Both the position numbers and the translations under genes were made by a program. 64,000 nt of DNA from contig OY781105.1 in assembly GCA_963676635.1 (NCBI GenBank), positions 372,001 through 436,000 on the forward strand, in the 5' to 3' direction. The stretch's first letter is position 1; each line of letters starts with the position of its first letter. A model generated the notes under the pieces. The model made no database searches, had not been told where the DNA came from, and was given only the letters and a program-made list of their open reading frames with translations. Positions 1 through 7,455 of this stretch are shown here, one piece after another. The stretch is from GCA-002708315 sp963676635. GTDB lineage: Bacteria; Bacteroidota; Bacteroidia; Bacteroidales; F082.

Positions 1-558
1 CTCTTTTAATCCATATATAACAAATAATCCTACTGGAACTGCCATTAAAGGTAACACAAATGGATAGTACCATGCAATGCCCGCCAAAACACCACCAATT
101 AAAGGGAACGTTGCTGTTGACATGCTTAAAAAACTGGCATTATAACCCATTACAGATGGTAGGTTATTGCCTTTGAAGTAGTCACCTATCAGCGTTACAC
201 TCAGATTCCCTAAAGAGGCAGCGCCAATTCCCTGAAACACTCTTATTACAAGCATATAATGAAACTGGTGTACGTAAAACAAAGAAAACCCGGCTATTGC
301 AAATAGAAATAGTGACGGTACAAGTACAGTCTTTCTACCATATCTGTCGGCTAAAATCCCGGATACTGGAGCCAAAAATATTCCCGGGAAGGTAAAAGAG
401 CTTATTAGCAATGCTATCTGCGACTTTGTAAGAGATAACTGTTGGGCAATCTTAGGTAATGCCGGAGTTAAGCTGGCAACACCCATTACTGCGATAAAAG
501 TTATTCCGAAAATAATATAAAGACTTCTGTTTCTCAACAGGCTTGTATCTCTTGGCAT
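1..558 (-). CDS. MFS transporter, N-terminal part (runs off the window start)
   Basis: Reading the minus strand from an ATG at 558 gives 186 codons with no stop before the window edge. The protein is very hydrophobic and has the major facilitator loop between helices 2 and 3 (DRYGRK, residues about 65-70) and helix 4-5 motifs (RVFQGIGAASLGN), so it is a secondary transporter of the inner membrane, in the drug:H+ antiporter or sugar-efflux type of MFS. About the first six helices are present. The substrate cannot be told from this half. Nothing upstream ties it to a pathway. Confidence 0.85.
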   Translation of the reverse strand, partial: MPRDTSLLRNRSLYIIFGITFIAVMGVASLTPALPKIAQQLSLTKSQIALLISSFTFPGIFLAPVSGILADRYGRKTVLVPSLFLFAIAGFSLFYVHQFHYMLVIRVFQGIGAASLGNLSVTLIGDYFKGNNLPSVMGYNASFLSMSTATFPLIGGVLAGIAWYYPFVLPLMAVPVGLFVIYGLKE

Positions 559-743
559 AACAAAGTGAATTTACACAACATTCTGTTCAGAGTGCAAGTG
601 TACAAAATATGCCTTAATAATTATGAGTTTTAAGCTTTTAGTTTATGAAATATTTTAGTTATTCATAACATCATTACCTAAAATAATTTAAATATTTAAA
701 GACATTATTATTGCTGAAAAATAAGTCATTAATAGGGAAGAAC

Positions 744-775
744 TCTACAACTACCATTTGTATGGCCGTTGTAGA
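744..775. other. Intergenic hairpin
   Basis: An 8-bp perfect stem (TCTACAAC with GTTGTAGA) encloses a second 4-bp stem (CCAT with ATGG) around a TTGT loop. It lies between the MFS gene and the small gene at 805-1062. Neither side is followed by a clear T-run in the direction that would end the minus-strand gene, so a terminator role is doubtful. It may be a repeat or a structured RNA end. Confidence 0.4.
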
Positions 776-804
776 AAAATATTTCTTATTAAGTAATTCG
801 GAAA

Positions 805-1062
805 TTAATCAAGATTCTTTTCCAGATTTTCAATAACCTTTTTGTTAACCTTTCTTGGAAATTGTTTTTTGTAGTCAATCAATGCATTTAAAGCATCTAC
901 ACCATATTTATATAATCCCTCAGGATTACCATCATAGTCATAACTACCTATACAATACTCTAAATCTGATTTTAACTGTGTAAACTCACCATTTTTATCT
1001 ATTTTTTCAAAGACAGTAATAGCATCATTACACGCATTTCTGAATTTTTCTACTTTAGTCAT
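805..1062 (-). CDS. Hypothetical small protein, 85 aa
   Basis: An ATG-started frame encodes an 85-residue, lysine- and aspartate-rich soluble protein without signal peptide or membrane segment. It reads as mostly helical, with a short glycine/tyrosine-rich turn (YDYDGNPEG, about residues 42-50). I do not recognise the family. It stands alone: the next gene on this strand is the MFS transporter 246 bp downstream, and a large gap separates it from the histidine kinase. The coherent amino-acid make-up supports a real gene, but homologues would be needed to be sure. Confidence 0.55.
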   Translation of the reverse strand: MTKVEKFRNACNDAITVFEKIDKNGEFTQLKSDLEYCIGSYDYDGNPEGLYKYGVDALNALIDYKKQFPRKVNKKVIENLEKNLD

Positions 1063-1645
1063 GATTCAATTTTTTAATTAATAAATAAAGTAAAATTATA
1101 CCTGATTATTAAGAAGCAATAATAAGACAGAAATAAATTTAAATAATAAAATTCAGGTTAAATTATTGCTATTTAGTTACTTTTATATTTTTATCTGATA
1201 ATAATTAACAAATGATGCTAAAATAACGTTTGCGTTAGAAATGTTAATTACTGTTGTTTTAAATAAAAAGAGATAAAAATCAATGATATTAACAAGTATT
1301 GCCTTGAAAAATCATACAGCTTATTGGTTTAAATAGTCATAAAGCATCAAATATTGATATCTGTCTGATACATTATAAAGATACGTAAGCTTAAACACCG
1401 TCAGTATTTCGAATAGATAATTAAGAAATATTTTACATAGAATAAGTCAAACATTTCTAAGATTTTGAGAAAAATATTGTATTTTCGATAAATGTTAGCA
1501 AGATGCTAAAACGGGGTTAAACTGTTTTGACTTATTGATATAGGATATGGTAATGATGGCAAAATATTTCTCGTAAAATAATATTCAAGTCGTATTAGCT
1601 ACAGATATATCAATAAAATTATATGTTTTAAGGAAATTAACACAT
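1063..1645. other. 583-bp AT-rich intergenic region, no gene seen
   Basis: This stretch separates two divergently oriented genes. It is very AT-rich with stops in all frames and no tRNA-like or terminator-like structure that I can see. It presumably holds the promoter of the kinase gene, but no TTG-N19-TAnnTTTG match is convincing. A short AAGGA sits about 10 bp before the kinase start codon. Confidence 0.5.
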
Positions 1646-4600
1646 ATGAAAGATTTATTTGAGAACATACCAACGGACTTTGTATCTAAATGGCAAGGCA
1701 TTACAGATTTGATTGCTAAAATCGTAAATGTCCCTGCTGTTCTTATTATGAAAGTCGAAAATAATTTCATGAAAGTGTTAATAGCCAGCAAGTCTGATAA
1801 TAACCCTTATCATCCTGGTGATAAAGAAAACTGGCACGGTTTATATTGTGAAACAGTGATTAAATCACAGAAAAAGTTGAAGGTGCCTAACGCACTTAAG
1901 GATGAATTATGGAAAAATAATCCGGACATCAAATTAGGCATGATTTCATACCTTGGTTTTCCGATAAATTTCCCGGACCGAAAACCTTTTGGTACTATAT
2001 GTATTTTATCTGATAAAGAAAGTCATTTCTCCAAGGAAGCCGAAGAGCTGTTAATCCAATTTAAAAATGTTATTGAGTTAGATTTGGCCATTATATATTC
2101 ATTGGAAGCCCCAAAGGATCTTCATGAAACCGAACTTGTTGATAAGTTAATGGAAAGGAACAAGAGGTTAATGAAGACTGATGAAAAGCTAATAAAAGCG
2201 AACGAACGTTTTAAGCTGGCCGTGGATGGAAGCAATGACGGGATATGGGATTGGGATCTTGAAAAAAACAAATTATATCTTTCCATGCATTGGAAGCAGC
2301 AACTGGGGTATGCAGATGATGAAGTGCCCAATGAGTTTGCAAGCTTTGAAAGTAGAATTCACCCCGACGACAAAGGCTATGTGTTAGAGTATCTTGAGAA
2401 ATATTTTCAATATCCTGACGAAAAATATGATATAGAATTCAGGATGCATCATAAGAATGGAACCTATCGATGGATTCGTGCCAGAGGTGCTGCTTTACGT
2501 CGTAGTGATGGCACACCATACCGAATGGCAGGTTCTCACACAGATATCACTGATCAAAAAGAAGCTAGGAAAGCTCTGTCAGATAGTGAGGAAAAATATA
2601 AACTGCTGTCGGAGAATGCTAAGGATGGTATTGCTCTTTTCGAGGATAATACATTAAAATATATTTCTCAGGGGTTTCTTGATATACTTGGGTATAGTAT
2701 GAGTGATATTGGCCCAATGTCGTTGGAAAGAGTTCTTACATTCTATCACCCTGACGATGTTATGCCGTACGTGGCAAAGATGAAGGAGGCAATCTCCAAC
2801 AAAATGCCTAAGTATGATATGCGATACAGAATGCGTACAAAGAAAGGGGACTACGTATGGCTTGAGAATAGTGTAAAAGCTGAGTTCGATAGTAATGGCA
2901 AGCATATTAGGAGCATAATCCAGACAAGAGAAATTACTGATAAAATCAAACTTGAAGAGGAACTTAAAAGCAGTGAAGCTAAATACAGGATGCTTACTGA
3001 GAATATCACTGATGTGATTTGGGTTATGAATCTCGAAAAGAAATCTTTTACATATATTAGTCCTTCCGTTGTAAATCTGACTGGCTTTACAGTTGAAGAG
3101 GCAATGCAACAGAGTATTGAAGAAAGCCTTGCTCCAGAGTCTGCTGAGTTTATTGTTAATAGTATGCCATTAATTGTTAAGGAATTTCAAGAAAACCCAG
3201 CCACAAAAATTATTCGTCATAGTGAACTCAGACAGATTTGTAAAAATGGTGAATACAAATGGATTGATGCTGTTATTCAGCTTCAGTATTCTCAAGAAGG
3301 TGAACTTGAGATAATTGGCGTAAGCCGTGATATTGATGATCAAAAAAAGGCTAAAGAACAGCTGAAAGAAAGTCATCAATTATTGAAGAATCTTACTCAG
3401 CACGTTCCGGGAGCTCTTTACCAGTATCGATACCATCCCGATGGCAGAAGTTATTTCCCTTATTCTTCTGAGAATATCTGTAATATTTATGACGTAACCC
3501 CTGAGGAGGTGAGAAATGATGCAGCTAAAGTGTTTTCACGAATACACCCGGATGATGAGAATATGGTAGTTGACTCTATTAATAAATCATATGAATCGCT
3601 TTCTGTTTGGGACTTAAAGTATCGCGTGGTATTACCGAAAAAGGGTGAAAGGTGGGTTCATGGAATTGCCAAACCTGAGAAACTTGAAGATGATAGTGTT
3701 TTATGGCATGGTTATCTCTGGGATATAACAGAAAAACAAGAAAATGATCGAGCTATAAAAGCCAGTCAGTTACGGTGGCAATTTGCGCTCGAAGGTTCTA
3801 AAGATGGAGTTTGGGATTGGAATCTTGTTAATAAAGAGATCTATTATTCTCCACAATGGAAATCCATGCTTGGTTATGATAACAATGAGATTGATAATAA
3901 TCTTGATGTCTGGACCAGTAGAATCCATCCTGATGATTCTGCCAAATGCATGGAGGATCTAAATAAGCATATTGAAGGGACTACAGACAGTTATAGGAAC
4001 ATTCACAGACTCTTAAGTAAGGATGGTACTTACAAATGGATTCTTGACAGAGGTATGGTAACTGAGAGAGATAGTGATGGTAAGCCTATAAGAATGATCG
4101 GTACTCATACAGATCTGACTGAGAGAATGGAGATGGAGAATAAATTACGTCGGTTGAATGCTGATAAGAATCAATTTATTAGGATTCTGGGGCATGACTT
4201 ACGCAGCCCATTTAACGCTCTAATTGGATACTCTAACTTACTATCGAGTAATTTGTATAAGAATGACATGCAACAAACTGAGAAGTTTATACAGGTTATA
4301 GCTCAAACGGCACAAAATACATATGCTCTACTAGATCAAATATTGCTGTGGACAAAATCTCAGTCTGGTGAATTAACAATTAACGTAGAGAAGTTTGACT
4401 TTGCTCTGACTATCAGCGAAGTTTTGAAAACTATTGAACATGATGCAAGCCGTAAAAGCATACAAATAAATATTATGCTTGAAGAGGAGATGACTATTAC
4501 CGCAGATCTAAACATGTTTAAAACAATAATGCGTAATCTAGTAACAAATGCTATTAAATTCACAAGAAAAGGCGGTTTTATAAATATTTCAGCTGAAAAA

Positions 4601-4840
4601 GATGCACATAATTTATTTGTGACTGTGGCCGATAATGGAATAGGAATGGAGAAAGATGCTTTATCCAGACTGTGGTCAAGTGCAAGTGATTATACAACCT
4701 CGGGGACCGATGATGAATCGGGAACAGGCTTTGGCCTAAAGCTCTGTAAAGATCTTGTAGAGATGCATAATGGCCGGATATGGGTGGAAAGTGTAGTAGA
4801 AAAAGGTAGTGACTTTAAGTTCACTATACCTTTAAAATAG
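1646..4840 (+). CDS. GAF and multi-PAS sensor histidine kinase, 1064 aa
   Basis: This is a cytoplasmic sensor kinase with no membrane segments. Residues about 1-155 form a GAF-like domain, followed by a short coiled coil and then five PAS/PAC units at roughly 185-305, 315-430, 440-570, 580-700 and 710-830, each ending in the typical D-I/L-T-D/E-x-K linker. The HisKA domain carries the phospho-acceptor His850 in GHDLRSPFN. The HATPase domain has the N box (NLVTNAIKF), G1 (DNGIGM) and G2 (GTGFGL). PAS1 and PAS5 are close paralogues (GSNDGIWDW and GSKDGVWDW), which points to internal duplication. There is no receiver domain and no response regulator nearby, so it is an orphan kinase. The signal sensed is unknown. 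Confidence 0.93.
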   Translation: MKDLFENIPTDFVSKWQGITDLIAKIVNVPAVLIMKVENNFMKVLIASKSDNNPYHPGDKENWHGLYCETVIKSQKKLKVPNALKDELWKNNPDIKLGMISYLGFPINFPDRKPFGTICILSDKESHFSKEAEELLIQFKNVIELDLAIIYSLEAPKDLHETELVDKLMERNKRLMKTDEKLIKANERFKLAVDGSNDGIWDWDLEKNKLYLSMHWKQQLGYADDEVPNEFASFESRIHPDDKGYVLEYLEKYFQYPDEKYDIEFRMHHKNGTYRWIRARGAALRRSDGTPYRMAGSHTDITDQKEARKALSDSEEKYKLLSENAKDGIALFEDNTLKYISQGFLDILGYSMSDIGPMSLERVLTFYHPDDVMPYVAKMKEAISNKMPKYDMRYRMRTKKGDYVWLENSVKAEFDSNGKHIRSIIQTREITDKIKLEEELKSSEAKYRMLTENITDVIWVMNLEKKSFTYISPSVVNLTGFTVEEAMQQSIEESLAPESAEFIVNSMPLIVKEFQENPATKIIRHSELRQICKNGEYKWIDAVIQLQYSQEGELEIIGVSRDIDDQKKAKEQLKESHQLLKNLTQHVPGALYQYRYHPDGRSYFPYSSENICNIYDVTPEEVRNDAAKVFSRIHPDDENMVVDSINKSYESLSVWDLKYRVVLPKKGERWVHGIAKPEKLEDDSVLWHGYLWDITEKQENDRAIKASQLRWQFALEGSKDGVWDWNLVNKEIYYSPQWKSMLGYDNNEIDNNLDVWTSRIHPDDSAKCMEDLNKHIEGTTDSYRNIHRLLSKDGTYKWILDRGMVTERDSDGKPIRMIGTHTDLTERMEMENKLRRLNADKNQFIRILGHDLRSPFNALIGYSNLLSSNLYKNDMQQTEKFIQVIAQTAQNTYALLDQILLWTKSQSGELTINVEKFDFALTISEVLKTIEHDASRKSIQINIMLEEEMTITADLNMFKTIMRNLVTNAIKFTRKGGFINISAEKDAHNLFVTVADNGIGMEKDALSRLWSSASDYTTSGTDDESGTGFGLKLCKDLVEMHNGRIWVESVVEKGSDFKFTIPLK

Positions 4841-4917
4841 TACGGTTGGCTGTGTTGCTTATAGTTAATAAATTCCCGCCTACGCTAATGGGAATGGATT
4901 GCCAATTGTGCGTTAAA

Positions 4918-4931
4918 GCGGACTTGTCCGC
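4918..4931. repeat. Short GC-rich hairpin
   Basis: GCGGAC and GTCCGC form a perfect 6-bp stem around TT. It sits next to a copy of a sequence (CCCGCCTACGCTAATGGGAA, beginning near 4876) that recurs at 4986, so the region 4870-5030 is made of related GC-rich repeat units in an AT-rich genome. Confidence 0.5.
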
Positions 4932-4984
4932 CGAAGCCTGCCGAAGATATTGTCATATGGTTATGAGTTAGGTTAAAAATTAGA

Positions 4985-5030
4985 GCCCGCCTACGCTAAT
5001 GGGAATGGATTCCCATTAGCTTCGGCGGGC
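4985..5030. repeat. Long GC-rich inverted repeat (possible terminator of tRNA-Ser)
   Basis: Two stems are perfect: GCCCGCC (4985-4991) with GGCGGGC (5024-5030), and an 11-bp arm (4995-5005) with its complement (5010-5020) around a TGGA loop. The left arm is a second copy of the sequence near 4876. The hairpin ends 5 bp from the 3' end of tRNA-Ser, and on the minus strand it is followed by TCTAATTTTT, so it could also end tRNA transcription. Its GC content differs from the surroundings and resembles dispersed intergenic repeat elements. Confidence 0.65.
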
Positions 5031-5035
5031 GAAGG

Positions 5036-5122
5036 CGGAGAGTAAGGGATTCGAACCCTTGGTCCGCCTAAGCGGACAACGGTTTTCGAGACCGCCCCGT
5101 TCGACCACTCCGGCAACTCTCC
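5036..5122 (-). tRNA. tRNA-Ser (anticodon CGA)
   Basis: On the minus strand the acceptor stem GGAGAGT pairs with ACTCTCC, with discriminator G. The anticodon loop is CTCGAAA, which puts CGA at 5086-5088, reading UCG codons. The T arm has GGTTCGAATCC. There is a long variable arm (GTCCGCTTAGGCGGAC) as expected for a class II tRNA, which with the anticodon fixes the identity as serine. Length is 87 nt. The 3' CCA is not encoded (the next bases are CCT), so it must be added after transcription. Confidence 0.97.
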
Positions 5123-5126
5123 GGCG

Positions 5127-5134
5127 CAAAAATA
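5127..5134 (-). promoter_or_regulatory. Bacteroidota -7 box for tRNA-Ser
   Basis: On the minus strand the sequence TATTTTTG matches the -7 consensus TAnnTTTG and ends 5 bp before the tRNA 5' end. No TTG is found 19 bp upstream, so only half of the promoter consensus is seen. Confidence 0.5.
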
Positions 5135-5215
5135 CAAAATTGATGTTACATCTTTTAAATTTTTGTGATCATATATGCTTTTGTTCTATTTTTACTGCTT
5201 TGTTATTGTTTTATA

Positions 5216-6100
5216 ATGAAATCATCTGTAAAATTTGAACTTATTCTTTTGTTTGCTGCCATTGTGTGGGGATTTACCTTCGTGGCGCAGAAAGCTGGTA
5301 TGGATAGCATTGGACCAATGGCATATAATGGTATAAGGTTTTTATTGGGCAGTGTCTCTCTGATTCCTGTTATATTTATATATAAGGAGAAAGGAAACAA
5401 ACCACGGGCGTCTTTAAAGCAGTTGGTAACGGGTGGCCTTATTACTGGTGTAGTGATGTTTTTAGCAGCTACTACTCAACAAATCGGTATTGTTTATACA
5501 AACGCCGGAAATGCAGGTTTTATCACAAGCTTTTATGTGATATTGGTTCCCGTTTTCGGGATGATCTTTTTTAAACAACGTATTAACGGTATTACCTGGA
5601 TAGCTGCTGTTGTGGCAATGGCCGGATTATATTTTCTTTCTGTTGCCGAAACTATCACTATTGTTACTGGCGACTTACTGGTTCTGTCAAGTGCTATATT
5701 CTGGGCATTTCAGGTATTGTTTGCCGGATATTATGCTGTGCGTCTCAATGTTATCAAACTGGCTGTTATACAGTTTGCCTTTACTGGTATATTAAGTCTG
5801 GTGATATCCTTCTTTACAGAATCATATGGATGGGAAAATATAGAAGGTGCAATGATACCCATTCTTTATGGCGGACTAATGTCGGTGGGACTGGCTTTTA
5901 CTTTGCAGCTTATAGGCCAGCAGAAGGCAAACCCATCTCATGCGGCAATTATATTATCTCTTGAAGCTGTGTTTGCAGCAATAGGAGGGTGGCTCATTCT
6001 TGATGAGGTATTCTCTGTTTCCGAAAAAACAGGTGCAGCACTGATGTTTTTTGCTGTAATTATCTCTCAGATATTTCCTGAAAGAAAAAAAACTTCCTAA
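5216..6100 (+). CDS. DMT-family transporter (EamA type), 294 aa
   Basis: The protein has ten hydrophobic segments in two repeats of the EamA kind. The first repeat starts with the typical ELILLFAAIVWGFTFVAQK and the second follows LLVLSSAIFWAFQVLFAG. It is an inner-membrane drug/metabolite transporter of the RhaT/YdcZ-like group; the substrate is not predictable. The frame is open from a GTG at 5165, but the ATG at 5216 puts the N-terminus where family members start, so I chose it. The gene ends 4 bp into the end of the convergent DUF4251 gene. Confidence 0.88.
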   Translation: MKSSVKFELILLFAAIVWGFTFVAQKAGMDSIGPMAYNGIRFLLGSVSLIPVIFIYKEKGNKPRASLKQLVTGGLITGVVMFLAATTQQIGIVYTNAGNAGFITSFYVILVPVFGMIFFKQRINGITWIAAVVAMAGLYFLSVAETITIVTGDLLVLSSAIFWAFQVLFAGYYAVRLNVIKLAVIQFAFTGILSLVISFFTESYGWENIEGAMIPILYGGLMSVGLAFTLQLIGQQKANPSHAAIILSLEAVFAAIGGWLILDEVFSVSEKTGAALMFFAVIISQIFPERKKTS

Positions 6101-6651
6101 TTCTTCATATCCAGACCTTGCTGAATCTGTGAATCGTCGGGAACAACAAAATCACCATATATGTTAGTATTACCTCCCATATACACTGTAGTATAACCGC
6201 CTTTTGAAACAGTAATAGTAATTTCTACAGGCCCTGTTGTGGTTTTAGTTCGAAAGTTAAACTGCACGTAGAAGGGCTTGTTGAGTTCCTTTGCCGGAGT
6301 GTACTTGTAATCGGAAAGTTGTCCGTTCCATGTTCTTCCCCCAAGTCCGTTCTGAGCAAGGATGTCGGGTGTTTGTACCTGCATTGTAACAACATCACCA
6401 TCTACTTTAATAAAGTTAAGACTACCTGTTAACGGGACCTCATTAATTCTTGTGAATTCAACAACGAATTGTTGATTTTGTGCTGTTTCCTGAAGAATCT
6501 TATAATTAGCTTCTTCTTTTTCTTTCTTCTCCTGTTTCTTGGTGGCTCTGTCTTCTTTTTTTACAGATTCACTGGTGTTCTGGCCTGCAGATGTATAGAT
6601 AAAAAAGAAGGCTAAACTGCAGACCAAAACAAGTTTAGCCATTAATTTCAT
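6097..6651 (-). CDS. DUF4251-like exported protein, 184 aa
   Basis: An N-terminal signal peptide (residues about 1-23, ending SAGQN) is followed by a lysine/glutamate-rich segment (residues 28-50) and a beta-rich domain of about 130 residues. The end of that domain (GGNTNIYGDFVVPDDS) fits the C-terminus of Bacteroidota DUF4251 proteins, which are periplasmic or outer-membrane-associated and of unknown function. It is probably co-transcribed with the upstream pepE gene, 28 bp away. The family call rests on pattern recall only. Confidence 0.7.
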   Translation of the reverse strand: MKLMAKLVLVCSLAFFFIYTSAGQNTSESVKKEDRATKKQEKKEKEEANYKILQETAQNQQFVVEFTRINEVPLTGSLNFIKVDGDVVTMQVQTPDILAQNGLGGRTWNGQLSDYKYTPAKELNKPFYVQFNFRTKTTTGPVEITITVSKGGYTTVYMGGNTNIYGDFVVPDDSQIQQGLDMKN

Positions 6652-6679
6652 GATATATAGTATTATGTTAGCGTTTTCT

Positions 6680-7414
6680 TTATAGTAAGAAGCTCAGGTC
6701 TGATCCGGATGCATATTCTACAGGCTCTTTACCAAAGTTAAACAGTCGTGCATCTTTCTTTCCCAGTAATTTCATGCTTTCGCCATCCACAAGTAAAAGA
6801 CTTGCTTCACGCAATCCAAGAACAGTGGTCTTTCTGTTAACAACAAGAAACTCTTCTATACGTTGCTCTCGGGTTTCGCCACCATGACCTTCAGGGTTAG
6901 CATCAAGATAGTGTGGGTTTATCTGAAATGGAATCAACCCCATACAATGAAAACTTGGTGGTTCAATAATAGGCATATCATTGGTGGTTTTCAGTGAAGG
7001 GCATGCTACGTTCGAACCTGCACTCCAGCCCATGTACGGCATTCCTTTCTGTGCTCTGATTTTAATAGCTTCCATAATCCCTGCCCGTTGCATTTCTGAA
7101 ACAAGATGGAATGTATTACCACCACCAACAGCTACGGCTTCTGCTTTTCTTACCATTTCTATTGGATCATCAGTAGTATGTACCGACTCTATCTCTATCC
7201 CAAACTCACCAAATACTTCAGCTACCTTCTTTGTATATACATTGTACGACTCTTCAAGGCTTTCTGTTGATAAACCTACACCTGCATATGGTACAAAGGT
7301 TACTTTCTTTACATTTTCTGCTTTGAGAAAATCCTCTATATATTTCTTTGGCCATGCTAAGTATGCTTCTCCGGCCATTGTTGAATTACTGATTAACAGC
7401 AGTTTCTTACTCAT
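6680..7414 (-). CDS. pepE: Dipeptidase E (peptidase family S51), 244 aa
   Basis: This cytoplasmic serine peptidase hydrolyses dipeptides with an N-terminal aspartate. The nucleophile motif GWSAGSN places the catalytic Ser at residue 131. Asp146 (TTND) and His168 (INPHY) have the same spacing from it as the Ser120-Asp135-His157 triad of the enterobacterial PepE. The VGGGNTFHL motif, also conserved in the family, is at about residues 96-104. Length (244 aa) is slightly above the usual 229-236. The DUF4251 gene follows 28 bp downstream. Confidence 0.92.
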   Translation of the reverse strand: MSKKLLLISNSTMAGEAYLAWPKKYIEDFLKAENVKKVTFVPYAGVGLSTESLEESYNVYTKKVAEVFGEFGIEIESVHTTDDPIEMVRKAEAVAVGGGNTFHLVSEMQRAGIMEAIKIRAQKGMPYMGWSAGSNVACPSLKTTNDMPIIEPPSFHCMGLIPFQINPHYLDANPEGHGGETREQRIEEFLVVNRKTTVLGLREASLLLVDGESMKLLGKKDARLFNFGKEPVEYASGSDLSFLL

Positions 7415-7455
7415 AATATCGACAATTTAATTTGATGCTAATATACCAGAAATTT

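Noticed and set aside
744..775. Terminator of the small gene at 805-1062
   Set aside because: The hairpin lacks a T-run on the side that transcription would reach.
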